DNA from: Bacteroidales bacterium
GTDB lineage: Bacteria > Bacteroidota > Bacteroidia > Bacteroidales > UBA12077
Direction of reading: 5' to 3'
Assembly (NCBI GenBank): GCA_003446015.1
Contig: DMBU01000091.1
Span: 1 to 64,000 of the forward strand
Length of the DNA stretch: 64,000 bases
The notes under the pieces are model-generated. The model did no database searches, was not told the origin of the DNA, and saw nothing but the letters and a program-made list of their open reading frames with translations. This document shows, piece after piece, positions 44,751 through 53,671 of this stretch (within the stretch, counting starts at the first letter, position 1; every line of letters begins with the position of its first letter). The position numbers and the translations under genes are program-made.

Positions 44751-46352
44751 GTGAAGCGATTACATAAATTTATTTTAAAATCATATTTTGGACCTCTAGT
44801 CGCAACATTCTTTGTTTCTTTATTTATCCTTTTAATGCAATTCCTGTGGAAATACATTGATGATTTAGCAGGAAAGGGACTTGAATGGACAGTAATCGCT
44901 GAATTAATCGTGTATGCCTCGGCTCGTCTAGTTCCCATGGCTCTTCCTTTGGCAATATTGTTATCTTCAATCATGACCTTTGGAGATTTAGGAGAAAACT
45001 TTGAGTTAACAGCAGTAAAATCCGCAGGTGTTTCTTTACAACGATTCATGACCCCTCTAATCATACTAACTATTGCTATAAGTATAGGGGCATTTTATTA
45101 TTCCGATTATATTATACCTTATACTAATCTTAAAACCGGTGCATTAATATACGATGTAAAAAACCAACGACCCGAACTTCAAATCAAAGAGGGAATGTTT
45201 TATAATGGTATTGATGGTTATAGTATTAAGATTGCAAAGAAAAATTATAAAACAAATCTTTTGCAAAATATTATGGTTTATGACCATAGTGATAATAAAG
45301 ACAATGTAAAAGTTACCATTGCCGATTCTGGTTACATGAGAATGACAGCCGATGAGCTTAATTTAATTTTAACCTTATACAATGGATATACTTTTGAGGA
45401 AGTTGAAGAATCGAGAAAAAAAAGACAAAAAGACAAAACATACCCTCATACCCGGCAAAGTTTTGAAAAACAGGAAGTCATTTTTAAACTTACAGGTTTA
45501 GATTTTAATCGCACCGATGAAGAGTTGTTTAAAAACAATTTTCAAATGCTAAATCTAAAGCAACTTGAGTATGCTGAAGATTCTTTATATATTCAATATA
45601 ATAATCAAATCAAAGATTTTTCTAAAAACCTTATCAGCACGAATTATTACAAAAACGAAAGATTAATGAATGATGAATTTAAAAAACTTCATACATTAAA
45701 GGAAAAAAAGGAAGCTGATAAGCCTAAAAATAAAAAAAACAAGAAAAAAGCCCGCCTGCAAGCCACGGATGGTAATCCAGACGAGAAGGCAAAGAAGATA
45801 ACTCCCAAAAAGGATTCTTTAATTTCAAAACCAAAAAAAGATTCTACAGTAATATTTAACATTGATACTGCTTATAAGTCATTGAATTTAAACAACAAAG
45901 ATCATGTTATGCAATATGCATTAACATTTGCCAGGGCAGTTCAAAATAACCTTACAAATTCGAAAAAACAATTTGAATATAAGGCCGAGCGAATCCGCAG
46001 ACACCAGATTGAATGGCACAGAAAGTTTTCACTTTCGTTTGCCTGCCTTGTATTTTTCTTTATTGGGGCTCCCTTAGGTGCTATTATTCGAAAAGGTGGA
46101 TTTGGAACTCCTGTGGTAATATCTATCTTGTTCTTCATTCTTTATTATATAATTTCTATTTCAGGTGAAAAATTTGCCCGTGAAGGAGTCATGCCTGCAT
46201 ATATGGGTATGTGGATGTCTTCGTTCATCTTAATGCCATTGGGTATTTTCTTAACTTATAAAGCAACCACCGATTCAGTAATTTTAAATGCTGATACCTA
46301 TTTACTATTCTTTAAAAAGCTTTTTAAACGATTATCAAAGAAATCGGATTAA
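44751..46352 (+). CDS. LptF/LptG-family permease (YjgP/YjgQ)
   Basis: About 533 residues from the GTG at 44751, which gives the typical M-K-R-L-H-K-F-I-L-K-S-Y-F-G-P start of Bacteroidota members. A TTG nine bases earlier is in frame but unlikely. Three N-terminal helices, a large periplasmic domain and three C-terminal helices (G-A-P-L-G-A-I-I-R-K-G-G-F-G-x-P in the first) match the permease that helps the Lpt ABC transporter extract lipopolysaccharide. A Lys-rich low-complexity linker (about 315-370) is inserted before the last helices, and its DNA contains a local GC-rich stretch near 45748-45790. Which of LptF or LptG it is cannot be decided. Confidence 0.9.
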   Translation: MKRLHKFILKSYFGPLVATFFVSLFILLMQFLWKYIDDLAGKGLEWTVIAELIVYASARLVPMALPLAILLSSIMTFGDLGENFELTAVKSAGVSLQRFMTPLIILTIAISIGAFYYSDYIIPYTNLKTGALIYDVKNQRPELQIKEGMFYNGIDGYSIKIAKKNYKTNLLQNIMVYDHSDNKDNVKVTIADSGYMRMTADELNLILTLYNGYTFEEVEESRKKRQKDKTYPHTRQSFEKQEVIFKLTGLDFNRTDEELFKNNFQMLNLKQLEYAEDSLYIQYNNQIKDFSKNLISTNYYKNERLMNDEFKKLHTLKEKKEADKPKNKKNKKKARLQATDGNPDEKAKKITPKKDSLISKPKKDSTVIFNIDTAYKSLNLNNKDHVMQYALTFARAVQNNLTNSKKQFEYKAERIRRHQIEWHRKFSLSFACLVFFFIGAPLGAIIRKGGFGTPVVISILFFILYYIISISGEKFAREGVMPAYMGMWMSSFILMPLGIFLTYKATTDSVILNADTYLLFFKKLFKRLSKKSD

Positions 46353-47558
46353 ATGAATATCCTACAGATTGCAAATAAGGCCATTTATCCACCTGATGGA
46401 GGTTCTATCGCAATCTTAAGTATAGCAAAAGCTTATGTGAACAATGGTCATAAAGTGCATCTTTTAAATATGATTACTCATAAGCATCATAATAATACAA
46501 AGATCATTGAGCCCGAATTCAGAGACAATCTTACTATATCTGGTATTAAGATCAATACAAAGATATCATTCATTAAACTTATTGCGAATTTCCTGTTTTC
46601 AAGTAAACCATTTATTTCCGAAAGATTTCTTTCTAAAAAGTTTGAAAACTCTCTAATTAATTTATTTGAAAATAATTTATTTGACTTTGTTCAAATCGAA
46701 GGATTATATTCATTACAGTATATAAAGTGTATTAAGCAAAATTATAAGGGAAAAGTTTTATATCGACCACATAATGTTGAGTATTTGATCTGGGAAAGAA
46801 ATGCCTTTGAAGCAAAATCCATATTAAAAAAAATCTACTTCAAATCATTATCAAAACGAATCAAAAAACTTGAAGAAAAGTACTTAAATTCATACGATTA
46901 CTTAATCCCAATTTCAAATGCAGATGCTGAAATATTTAATAAATTGGGCAACCAAAAACCTTTTAAAGTTTCACCTTTTGGTATTGATTTTAATATTATC
47001 ATAAATCAATCCGGAGCTGATAAGCCAGATTCAGAGCAATCCATAAATTATATTGGAGCTCTTGACTGGATTCCAAATCAGAAAGGATTAAAATGGTTTA
47101 TAGATTATTGTTTTCCTATTGTTTTAGAATCATTTCCCGAAATAAAACTTAACATAGCGGGACGAAATGCCCCTGATTGGTTTATAAAAAAATTAAATCA
47201 AAATAATAATATTCGATATGTGGGTGAAGTAAATAATGCATATGAATATTTACATACTCCGGGTCCTGTAATTGTCCCTTTATTTTCCGGAAGCGGAATG
47301 CGGGTAAAAATCATTGAAAGCATGGCTATAAAAAAAGCAATTGTTTCAACCAGTATTGCTGCCGAAGGAATAAATTGTATGCATAATGAAAACATCTTAA
47401 TTGCCGATAATCCTGAATATTTTGCAAATTCGGTTATCTCACTTTTAAAAAATCCGGATTTACAGAAAGAAATTGGAGAAAATGCATCTAAATTCGTAAA
47501 AGATAATTTCGATTTTAATATTATTGCAAACAATATATTAAATTTTATTAAAGACTGA
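46353..47558 (+). CDS. Glycosyltransferase, family 4-like (GT-B)
   Basis: A 401-residue GT-B enzyme. The N-terminal lobe begins Q-I-A-N-K-A-I-Y-P-P-D-G-G. The C-terminal lobe has the donor-binding motif V-P-L-F-S-G-S-G-M-R-V-K-I-I-E-S-M-A near residue 310, typical of GT4 enzymes, with the Glu of the EX7E pattern. It starts on the base after the stop codon of the LptF/G gene and is followed two bases later by a GT2 gene, so the three are one operon. A role in cell-surface glycan or lipopolysaccharide assembly is inferred from that context. Confidence 0.9.
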   Translation: MNILQIANKAIYPPDGGSIAILSIAKAYVNNGHKVHLLNMITHKHHNNTKIIEPEFRDNLTISGIKINTKISFIKLIANFLFSSKPFISERFLSKKFENSLINLFENNLFDFVQIEGLYSLQYIKCIKQNYKGKVLYRPHNVEYLIWERNAFEAKSILKKIYFKSLSKRIKKLEEKYLNSYDYLIPISNADAEIFNKLGNQKPFKVSPFGIDFNIIINQSGADKPDSEQSINYIGALDWIPNQKGLKWFIDYCFPIVLESFPEIKLNIAGRNAPDWFIKKLNQNNNIRYVGEVNNAYEYLHTPGPVIVPLFSGSGMRVKIIESMAIKKAIVSTSIAAEGINCMHNENILIADNPEYFANSVISLLKNPDLQKEIGENASKFVKDNFDFNIIANNILNFIKD

Positions 47559-47560
47559 TC

Positions 47561-48733
47561 GTGTATATATTATTCTGGACATCTTTACTAATTATAGTAT
47601 ATTCTTATTTAGGATATCCTCTTAGTATTTATACATTAAGTTTATTCGTTAAACTATTTAAATCGAAAACAACCACAAATCAAAACAATGCATACGAGCC
47701 AGATGTGACTCTCTTTGTTGCTGCATATAACGAATTAGGTATTGTTGATGAAAAACTAAAGAATTCGTTTTCCATAGTTTATCCCAAAGAAAAACTAAAA
47801 TATGTTTGGGTAACCGACGGATCAGATGATGGAAGTCCGGAAGCTTTATCTAATCATAAAAACGTTCAGGTATATCATCATAATGATCGAAAAGGAAAAA
47901 TAGGTGCTATAAATCGTGGGATGAAATTCATCGAAACACCCATTGTCATTTTTTCAGATGCAAATTCTATGTTAAATAAAGAATCCATCTTACATATTGT
48001 AAATGAATTTAAAGATCCACAGGTTGGTTGTGTTGCAGGCGAGAAAAGAATTATTTTAAAGGATAAAGATAATGCTGTAAATTCCGGTGAAGGTATATAT
48101 TGGAAATATGAATCGTTTATTAAAAAATCTGAATCACAAATTAGTTCAGCCCTGGGAGCAGTTGGAGAATTATTTGCAATAAGAAAAGAGCTATTTGATG
48201 AAATTGAAAGCGATACTATTCTTGACGATTTTATTATCTCGTTGCGAATTGCACAAAAAGGTTTTAACATAAAATATGTTCCAGAAGCTTATGCTATAGA
48301 AAGTGCTTCAATCAGTATCCACGAAGAACTTAAAAGGAAAACCCGGATTGCATATGGTGGATTTCAAGCCATTACACGATTAAAATCATTACTAAATCCT
48401 TTTAAGAATCCTCTATTAACATTTCAATATTTGTCTCATAAAGTTCTTAGATGGACACTTGTTCCAATTGCTTTTATACTGGTTTTTGTATCCAACTTGC
48501 ACATTGCTTTTGTAGAGAACTGGCATGGATTTTACTCAGGTTTATTTTATTTGCAAATTATTTTTTATTTATTCGTTTTTTTAGGAAGCATTTTACAATC
48601 AAAAAAGACCAATTTAAAAATCCTATTTGCACCCTATTACCTTTTCATTATGAATCTTGCAGAAATTATTGGTTTACTGAGGTTCTTAAGAAAATCACAA
48701 TCAGTAAACTGGGAAAAAGCAAAAAGAGAATAA
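47561..48733 (+). CDS. Glycosyltransferase family 2 with C-terminal membrane helices
   Basis: A 390-residue membrane-bound processive-type GT-A enzyme starting at GTG. One N-terminal transmembrane helix is followed by the catalytic domain: V-A-A-Y-N-E near residue 50, the D-G-S-D-D-G-S motif near 88, the metal-binding S-D-A-N-S near 130 and an acidic I-L-D-D-F-I-I-S motif near 222. Three helices end the protein. The W-V-T-D-G-S-D-D-G block resembles the family of cellulose/hyaluronan-like GT2 enzymes. It is third in the lptF/G-GT4-GT2 operon. The sugar donor is unknown. Confidence 0.9.
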   Translation: MYILFWTSLLIIVYSYLGYPLSIYTLSLFVKLFKSKTTTNQNNAYEPDVTLFVAAYNELGIVDEKLKNSFSIVYPKEKLKYVWVTDGSDDGSPEALSNHKNVQVYHHNDRKGKIGAINRGMKFIETPIVIFSDANSMLNKESILHIVNEFKDPQVGCVAGEKRIILKDKDNAVNSGEGIYWKYESFIKKSESQISSALGAVGELFAIRKELFDEIESDTILDDFIISLRIAQKGFNIKYVPEAYAIESASISIHEELKRKTRIAYGGFQAITRLKSLLNPFKNPLLTFQYLSHKVLRWTLVPIAFILVFVSNLHIAFVENWHGFYSGLFYLQIIFYLFVFLGSILQSKKTNLKILFAPYYLFIMNLAEIIGLLRFLRKSQSVNWEKAKRE

Positions 48734-48819
48734 TCACTTTAATTAATAGTGACTTTTTTAGGGAAATTTAAACACTTATTATACTTTTGCAAAACAATTT
48801 TCTTTTTAAATATATCAAA

Positions 48820-50070
48820 ATGCCTAACAATCAAGACAATAATAAAAGCAAGCTTAATACTGTTGAAGAAGCCATAGAAGAAATTCGGGCAGGGAAAGTA
48901 ATCATAGTTGTTGATGATGAAGATCGCGAGAACGAAGGAGATTTTGTTGTTGCAGCTGAAACGATCACTCCCGAGATTGTAAATTTTATGGCAACTTATG
49001 GCAGAGGTTTAATTTGTGCTCCACTACCAGAAGACAGATGTGAAGAACTTGATCTGGAACTCATGGTTGGCAATAATACAGCTTTACATGCTACCCCATT
49101 TACTGTTTCGGTTGATTTAAATGGTCATGATTGTACGACAGGTATCTCGGCATCGGATCGTGCAAAAACGATCAGGGCTTTAGTTGATCCTAATACGAAA
49201 CCCGAAGATCTTGGTCGTCCGGGACATATATTCCCTCTAAAAGCCAAACAACGCGGTGTAATCCGCAGAGCCGGACATACCGAAGCTGTAGTTGATCTTA
49301 CAAGGCTTGCTGGAATGAAACCTGGAGGTGCTCTTGTCGAAATTATGAACGAAGATGGAACAATGGCACGTATGCCTCAGCTTCTTGAAATCGCAAAGAA
49401 ATTTGATCTTAAAATTATTTCAATTGAAGAACTAATAAAATATAGATTAAAAGAAGAAAGTCTGGTTGAAAAAGGAGTAAGAGTTAAACTTCCAACAGAA
49501 TATGGCACGTTTGATTTAATCCCCTTCAAACAAAAATCAAATGGTTTAGAACATGTTGCGCTTATTAAAGGCGAATGGACCAAAGATGAACCTGTTTGTG
49601 TACGAGTTCACTCATCATGTGTTACCGGCGATATTTTTGGATCAAAACGTTGCGATTGCGGACAGCAATTGCATAAAGCTATGAGAAAAATAGATGAAGC
49701 CGGAAAAGGTGTTATACTTTATATGAATCAGGAAGGAAGAGGAATTGGCTTGTTTAATAAAATGAGAGCTTATAAACTGCAAGAAGAAGGCAGGGATACT
49801 GTTGAAGCCAATATTGAGCTAGGATTTGAAGACGACGAAAGAGATTATGGAGTTGGAGCCAGTATTTTACGAGAACTTGAACTTGGTAAAATCCGACTTT
49901 TAACCAATAATCCTATCAAAAGAAAAGGTCTTGAAGCATATGGATTGGTAATAATCGAGAATCTGCCCCTCGAAATCGAACCTAATGAACACAATAAGTT
50001 TTACTTAGAAACTAAACAGCATAAAATGGGGCACACACTTGAACTTGTGAACATAAAGCCTGGCAAATAG
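48820..50070 (+). CDS. ribBA: Bifunctional 3,4-dihydroxy-2-butanone-4-phosphate synthase/GTP cyclohydrolase II
   Basis: About 416 residues from the ATG at 48820 (an upstream TTG at 48787 is in frame but spurious). The protein catalyses the two entry reactions of riboflavin synthesis. The N-terminal RibB domain (about 1-210) has D-D-E-D-R-E-N-E-G-D-F, G-R-G-L-I-C and H-D-C-T-T-G-I-S-A-S-D-R. The C-terminal RibA domain has the zinc-binding motif S-S-C-V-T-G-D-I-F-G-S-K-R-C-D-C-G near 285 and N-Q-E-G-R-G-I-G-L near 320, then T-N-N-P-I-K-R. Length and order match RibBA. No FMN riboswitch was recognised upstream. Confidence 0.96.
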   Translation: MPNNQDNNKSKLNTVEEAIEEIRAGKVIIVVDDEDRENEGDFVVAAETITPEIVNFMATYGRGLICAPLPEDRCEELDLELMVGNNTALHATPFTVSVDLNGHDCTTGISASDRAKTIRALVDPNTKPEDLGRPGHIFPLKAKQRGVIRRAGHTEAVVDLTRLAGMKPGGALVEIMNEDGTMARMPQLLEIAKKFDLKIISIEELIKYRLKEESLVEKGVRVKLPTEYGTFDLIPFKQKSNGLEHVALIKGEWTKDEPVCVRVHSSCVTGDIFGSKRCDCGQQLHKAMRKIDEAGKGVILYMNQEGRGIGLFNKMRAYKLQEEGRDTVEANIELGFEDDERDYGVGASILRELELGKIRLLTNNPIKRKGLEAYGLVIIENLPLEIEPNEHNKFYLETKQHKMGHTLELVNIKPGK

Positions 50071-50424
50071 TATCTCTACTTTATTTCGGGTATTGTAGTC
50101 TAAAAAATCGAAATACTGTTAGATACTCGTCATTTCAAAAATAAAAAGCCCAATGCAACTACTCAAGTTGAATAGATAATTGTATTTAATTAAATATTAA
50201 TAGGATATACATTTCACGCAAAGTTTGCAAAGAATATCGCAAAGACCGCAAAGTATTCATAATAAACACTTTGCCTTTTTTTCGTTTCTTTTACTCAGCG
50301 CTCTTTGCGGGGAATTTTTAATCATAAAACACAAATAATCAAAAATTTTAACAACCTGATTAGTTACAGCCCAATTTTCCCGGACTTCTTCTTTTTAAAT
50401 AAGATATTCATTATTTACATTAAA
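50071..50424. other. Intergenic region with an ACGCAAAG repeat
   Basis: 354 bases without a gene. The middle (50212-50320) is the first of two dispersed repeats described separately. The flanks are AT-rich and show no terminator for ribBA that could be supported. Confidence 0.5.
50212..50320. repeat. ACGCAAAG-type intergenic repeat, copy A
   Basis: Starts TTTCACGCAAAG, repeats GCAAAG and CGCAAAG units and has the internal block ATAATAAACACTTTGCC. It ends CTCTTTGCGGGG, complementary to the start. Copy B at 53379-53498 shares the block AATAAACACTTTGC in nearly the same place. Confidence 0.75.
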
Positions 50425-51087
50425 CTAGAATTCTACTGAACCACCTAAGGCATTATGTTTTTCAACTGTATTTTTAAAATCATTCTTTATTAAAACATAA
50501 AATTCGTCAGGAGTTATATTATTTAATGAACAAAAATCAACCACAGAAACATCTTCATTGCTTACCGTAAAATTATATTTCACAAGTTTACTTTCTAAAT
50601 CAGGGTATGTAACCTTAAACACATGTTCTGCAAAATCAGTTAACGAAAGTTTTTCTGCATCAGGGAAGTCAGGAATCTCAACATTTCTGGAGTAACTATC
50701 TGATATTTCATTCCCAATTTGAACAATCGTACTAAAAGGGTACCAATCATATTGTGTACCGAAGAAAACTAAAACTGTTATTACTATTGCAGCAATTATT
50801 TCTTTCAGATTTGCCAGTTTAAACTTAGCCTGCGAAAAGTAATAGATTAAAATACCCCAGTTAATCTTGAAAATATGAAATATCGAAAATAAAATAAACA
50901 AGTAAGAAAATATCGTATGCTGATGTTCCCATTGTTTTTTTGTAAGGTTTAAAACATCCCAGCCAATCCATCTCGACAGACTCCCCTCAGGAGCTATGTA
51001 TAAAATTATTCCTGAAATTGATAGTATAATAAATGAAAATAATAAGCCTAAGCTTATAAAACTTTGCCAATTAAATTTAGTATTCAT
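50425..51087 (-). CDS. DUF4405-family membrane protein
   Basis: A 220-residue inner-membrane protein with four hydrophobic segments. Helix 1 (about 12-32) is followed by W-x-x-x-D-V-L-N, an H-Q-H motif before helix 2 and an H-x-F-x-I-N-W after it. These His residues are the type of haem-ligand candidates seen in cytochrome b561-like DUF4405 proteins. The C-terminal soluble part (about 120-220) has no recognised fold. No enzymatic role is known. It is divergent from fmt, with 89 bases between start codons. Confidence 0.75.
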   Translation of the reverse strand: MNTKFNWQSFISLGLLFSFIILSISGIILYIAPEGSLSRWIGWDVLNLTKKQWEHQHTIFSYLFILFSIFHIFKINWGILIYYFSQAKFKLANLKEIIAAIVITVLVFFGTQYDWYPFSTIVQIGNEISDSYSRNVEIPDFPDAEKLSLTDFAEHVFKVTYPDLESKLVKYNFTVSNEDVSVVDFCSLNNITPDEFYVLIKNDFKNTVEKHNALGGSVEF

Positions 51088-51176
51088 TCTGGTAATTTGT
51101 ATTTATGACAGTAGCTAATAGAAAGTTTAAAATTTTATTTAATACTTTTGGGCAAAGCTAAAAAAAAGAACTTAAA

Positions 51177-52154
51177 ATGAATAAAATCAATTTAAGAATA
51201 ATTTATATGGGCACACCTGATTTTGCGGTTGAGCCTTTAAAACTATTGGTTGAAAACAATTACAATGTTGTTGGAGTTGTTACCAATCCCGATAAACCCG
51301 CGGGGAGAGGACAAAAACTACAAGAGTCGGCAGTAAAGAAATATGCAATTAGTCAGAATTTAAATATTCTGCAACCCCATAAATTCAGAGATGAATCCTT
51401 TTTAAATGAACTAAAAGAATTAAATGCCGATTTGCAAATTGTTGTTGCTTTTAAAATGCTGCCAGAAGTAGTTTGGAATATGCCCCGAATTGGCACTTTT
51501 AATCTACACGCTTCATTACTGCCGCAATACCGGGGAGCAGCACCTATTAACTGGGCTATTATAAATGGAGAAAGTAAAACGGGAGTAACAACTTTTTTTC
51601 TAAAACACGAAATAGATACCGGGAATATTATTTTTCAGGAAGAAGTTCAAATCCTGGAAGATGATGATGCCGGAAGCATCCACGACAAATTAATGTATAA
51701 AGGAGCAAACCTTGTTTTAAAAACTGTAGATTCCATTCTTACAGGTAATTATCCCCAGCTTAATCAGAATATTTTAGTTGAAGCTGGTACTTTAATTAAA
51801 CATGCCCCTAAAATTTTTAAGGATGATTGTAAAATAAACTGGAATAAGGATTTAAATTCAATTCATAACCATATTCGTGGCTTAAGTCCATATCCTGCTG
51901 CATGGACAGAGATGGTTAATAACGAAGAAGAAATTCAAATCAAGATATTTAAATCAGAAAAAGAATCAGGGAATCATAATTTCACAACAGGTAAAATTAT
52001 TTCAGATCAGAAAACCCATTTAAAAGTTGCAGTAAAAGGAGGATTTGTTCATTTGAAAGAATTACAATTGGCTGGAAAGAAAAGATTAAGAGTTGAAGAC
52101 TTCTTAAGAGGTTTTCAGGAAATAAATGAGTATAATTTTTCAACAAAAGTTTGA
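51177..52154 (+). CDS. fmt: Methionyl-tRNA formyltransferase
   Basis: A 325-residue enzyme that formylates initiator Met-tRNA using 10-formyl-THF. The N-terminal domain has M-G-T-P-D-F-A-V near residue 11. The formyl-transfer motif is F-N-L-H-A-S-L-L-P-Q-Y-R-G-A-A-P near 110 (catalytic Asn and His), with Asp in H-E-I-D-T-G-N near 147. The C-terminal tRNA-binding domain has R-G-L-S-P-Y-P-A-A-W-T. Length is normal. It is the first gene of a possible unit with the methyltransferase 39 bases downstream. Confidence 0.96.
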   Translation: MNKINLRIIYMGTPDFAVEPLKLLVENNYNVVGVVTNPDKPAGRGQKLQESAVKKYAISQNLNILQPHKFRDESFLNELKELNADLQIVVAFKMLPEVVWNMPRIGTFNLHASLLPQYRGAAPINWAIINGESKTGVTTFFLKHEIDTGNIIFQEEVQILEDDDAGSIHDKLMYKGANLVLKTVDSILTGNYPQLNQNILVEAGTLIKHAPKIFKDDCKINWNKDLNSIHNHIRGLSPYPAAWTEMVNNEEEIQIKIFKSEKESGNHNFTTGKIISDQKTHLKVAVKGGFVHLKELQLAGKKRLRVEDFLRGFQEINEYNFSTKV

Positions 52155-52193
52155 TTTAGCTGTTTTCAAAAAGAAACAGTTAATCAAATAAAA

Positions 52194-53258
52194 ATGGTAA
52201 ATAATTACGGTTCCGATCAAAAAACTGCATTGCAGGCAAAAATTGATGCACAAAAAATTGCCTTCGCTCCCATTGTATTTCAAGCAGTAAAGTCACTCAG
52301 AGATTTCAAAATCCTTGATTTGTTAAATAAACATACCGAAGGCCTAAGCCCTATTGAAATTTCAAAAGAAACAGGTATAAGTGAATATGGAGTAAAAGTA
52401 TTGCTCGATGCAGGATTAAGTGCCGAAGTTGTAATTCGAAGTGATAATAAATATCAATTAACAAAAACAGGGTATTATTTTATTAATGATACGATGACAA
52501 CCATCAATATGGATTTTGTAAACGATGTCTGTTATGAAGGAATGTTTTATTTAAAGGACTCGATAAAAAATGAGAGTCCCGAAGGGCTAAAAGTTTTTGG
52601 TAACTGGCCAAGTATTTATCACGGACTATCTGAGCTGCCAGAACAAGTAAAAAAAAGCTGGTTTGCATTTGATCATTTTTATTCCGACAATGTTTTCATT
52701 TCAATTTTACCATTAATCTTTAAAAATAATCCCAAGAAAATACTTGATGTTGGTGGGAATACAGGAAGATTCTCATTTCAATGTGTTCATTATAATCCTA
52801 AAGTTGAGCTTACTATTATGGATTTACCCGGACAGCTTAATGTGGCTTTACACAATGCAAAAAAAGAAGGTATAGAGAAACAAATAAAAGGCTATCCATC
52901 AGACATATTAGATCATAACAAGGAGTTCCCAAAAGGATTTGATGTAATTTGGATGAGTCAGTTTCTCGATTGCTTTTCAGAAGAAAATATCCTGCAAATA
53001 TTAACAAGAGCCTATCACTCTATGGATGAAAACGCAAGCTTATTCATTCTGGAGACCTATTGGGACCGGCAAAAATTTGACATTTCTACGTTCTGTCTAA
53101 ATAATACGTCTTTATATTTTACAGCAATGGCGAATGGGAATAGTCGAATGTATCATTCCGACGACATGATCAGGTTAATTGAAAAAGCAGGATTTAAAAT
53201 TAGTAACATACAAGATGATTTGGGTATAAGCCACACCTTAATTGAATGTGTTAAATAG
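52194..53258 (+). CDS. SAM-dependent methyltransferase, winged-helix O-methyltransferase type
   Basis: A 354-residue protein. Residues about 20-100 form a winged-helix dimerisation domain of the small-molecule O-methyltransferase type (L-S-P-I-E-I-S-K-E-T-G-I-S-E-Y-G-V). The Rossmann domain follows, with the SAM motif I-L-D-V-G-G-N-T-G-R-F near 180, an acidic residue in T-I-M-D-L-P near 206 and D-V-I-W-M-S-Q-F-L-D-C-F near 260. The substrate is unknown. It lies 39 bases downstream of fmt. Confidence 0.85.
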   Translation: MVNNYGSDQKTALQAKIDAQKIAFAPIVFQAVKSLRDFKILDLLNKHTEGLSPIEISKETGISEYGVKVLLDAGLSAEVVIRSDNKYQLTKTGYYFINDTMTTINMDFVNDVCYEGMFYLKDSIKNESPEGLKVFGNWPSIYHGLSELPEQVKKSWFAFDHFYSDNVFISILPLIFKNNPKKILDVGGNTGRFSFQCVHYNPKVELTIMDLPGQLNVALHNAKKEGIEKQIKGYPSDILDHNKEFPKGFDVIWMSQFLDCFSEENILQILTRAYHSMDENASLFILETYWDRQKFDISTFCLNNTSLYFTAMANGNSRMYHSDDMIRLIEKAGFKISNIQDDLGISHTLIECVK

Positions 53259-53378
53259 CTTTTTAGAATCTTTTGTTGTTAGGTTACAAATTCTCATATT
53301 TATCGCAGCAAGCAACATGTATTTTTGTAACTACTAAGGTAATTTATACTATTGATTATTTGTTTTTATGATTAAAAA

Positions 53379-53498
53379 GTTCACGCAAAGACGCTAAGTT
53401 AAAGAAATGCAAACCTGCCAGCCGGCAGCTGGAACGCAAAGGGCTTACCATAAACACTTTGCGCTTTTTCCGATAATTTTTGTGAACTTTGCGTGGAA
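53379..53498. repeat. ACGCAAAG-type intergenic repeat, copy B
   Basis: Starts GTTCACGCAAAGACGCTAAG and ends GAACTTTGCGTGGAA, an inverted-repeat pair. The internal block ATAAACACTTTGCGC matches copy A. A CCTG-type palindrome (53414-53432) interrupts it after GCAAA. Confidence 0.78.
53414..53432. repeat. CCTG..CAGG-type micro-palindrome, copy 3
   Basis: CCTGCCAGCCGGCAGCTGG, imperfectly palindromic, inserted in the ACGCAAAG repeat directly after GCAAA, the same flank as the copy at 41819. Confidence 0.65.
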
Positions 53499-53671
53499 TG
53501 CTTATCCTATTGGTCTTTAATTAAATAACCCCATTTAGACTACCTGAGTAGTTAAGTGTTTTTTATACCTAATCGGTGTATGATAATATAATAAGCAATA
53601 TATAAGTAGCAATAGATCACCCAGGCGAAATTCGAAAAGTTTAACACAAAATAAGAGAAAAATACATTAGT

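Larger units (their letters stand above)
53259..53671. other. Intergenic region with an ACGCAAAG repeat
   Basis: 413 bases without a gene. They contain repeat copy B (53379-53498) with a CCTG palindrome nested in it. The remainder is AT-rich and shows nothing else that can be named. Confidence 0.5.

Noticed and set aside
48787..48819. TTG start for ribBA giving 11 extra residues
   Set aside because: The extra residues are hydrophobic and unlike RibBA N-termini; the ATG at 48820 fits the family.
48700..48820. FMN riboswitch before ribBA
   Set aside because: The gap is too short and has none of the conserved RFN element blocks.
50212..50320. A CRISPR array from the repeated GCAAAG units
   Set aside because: Units are very short and unevenly spaced, with no spacers of constant length and no cas genes nearby.
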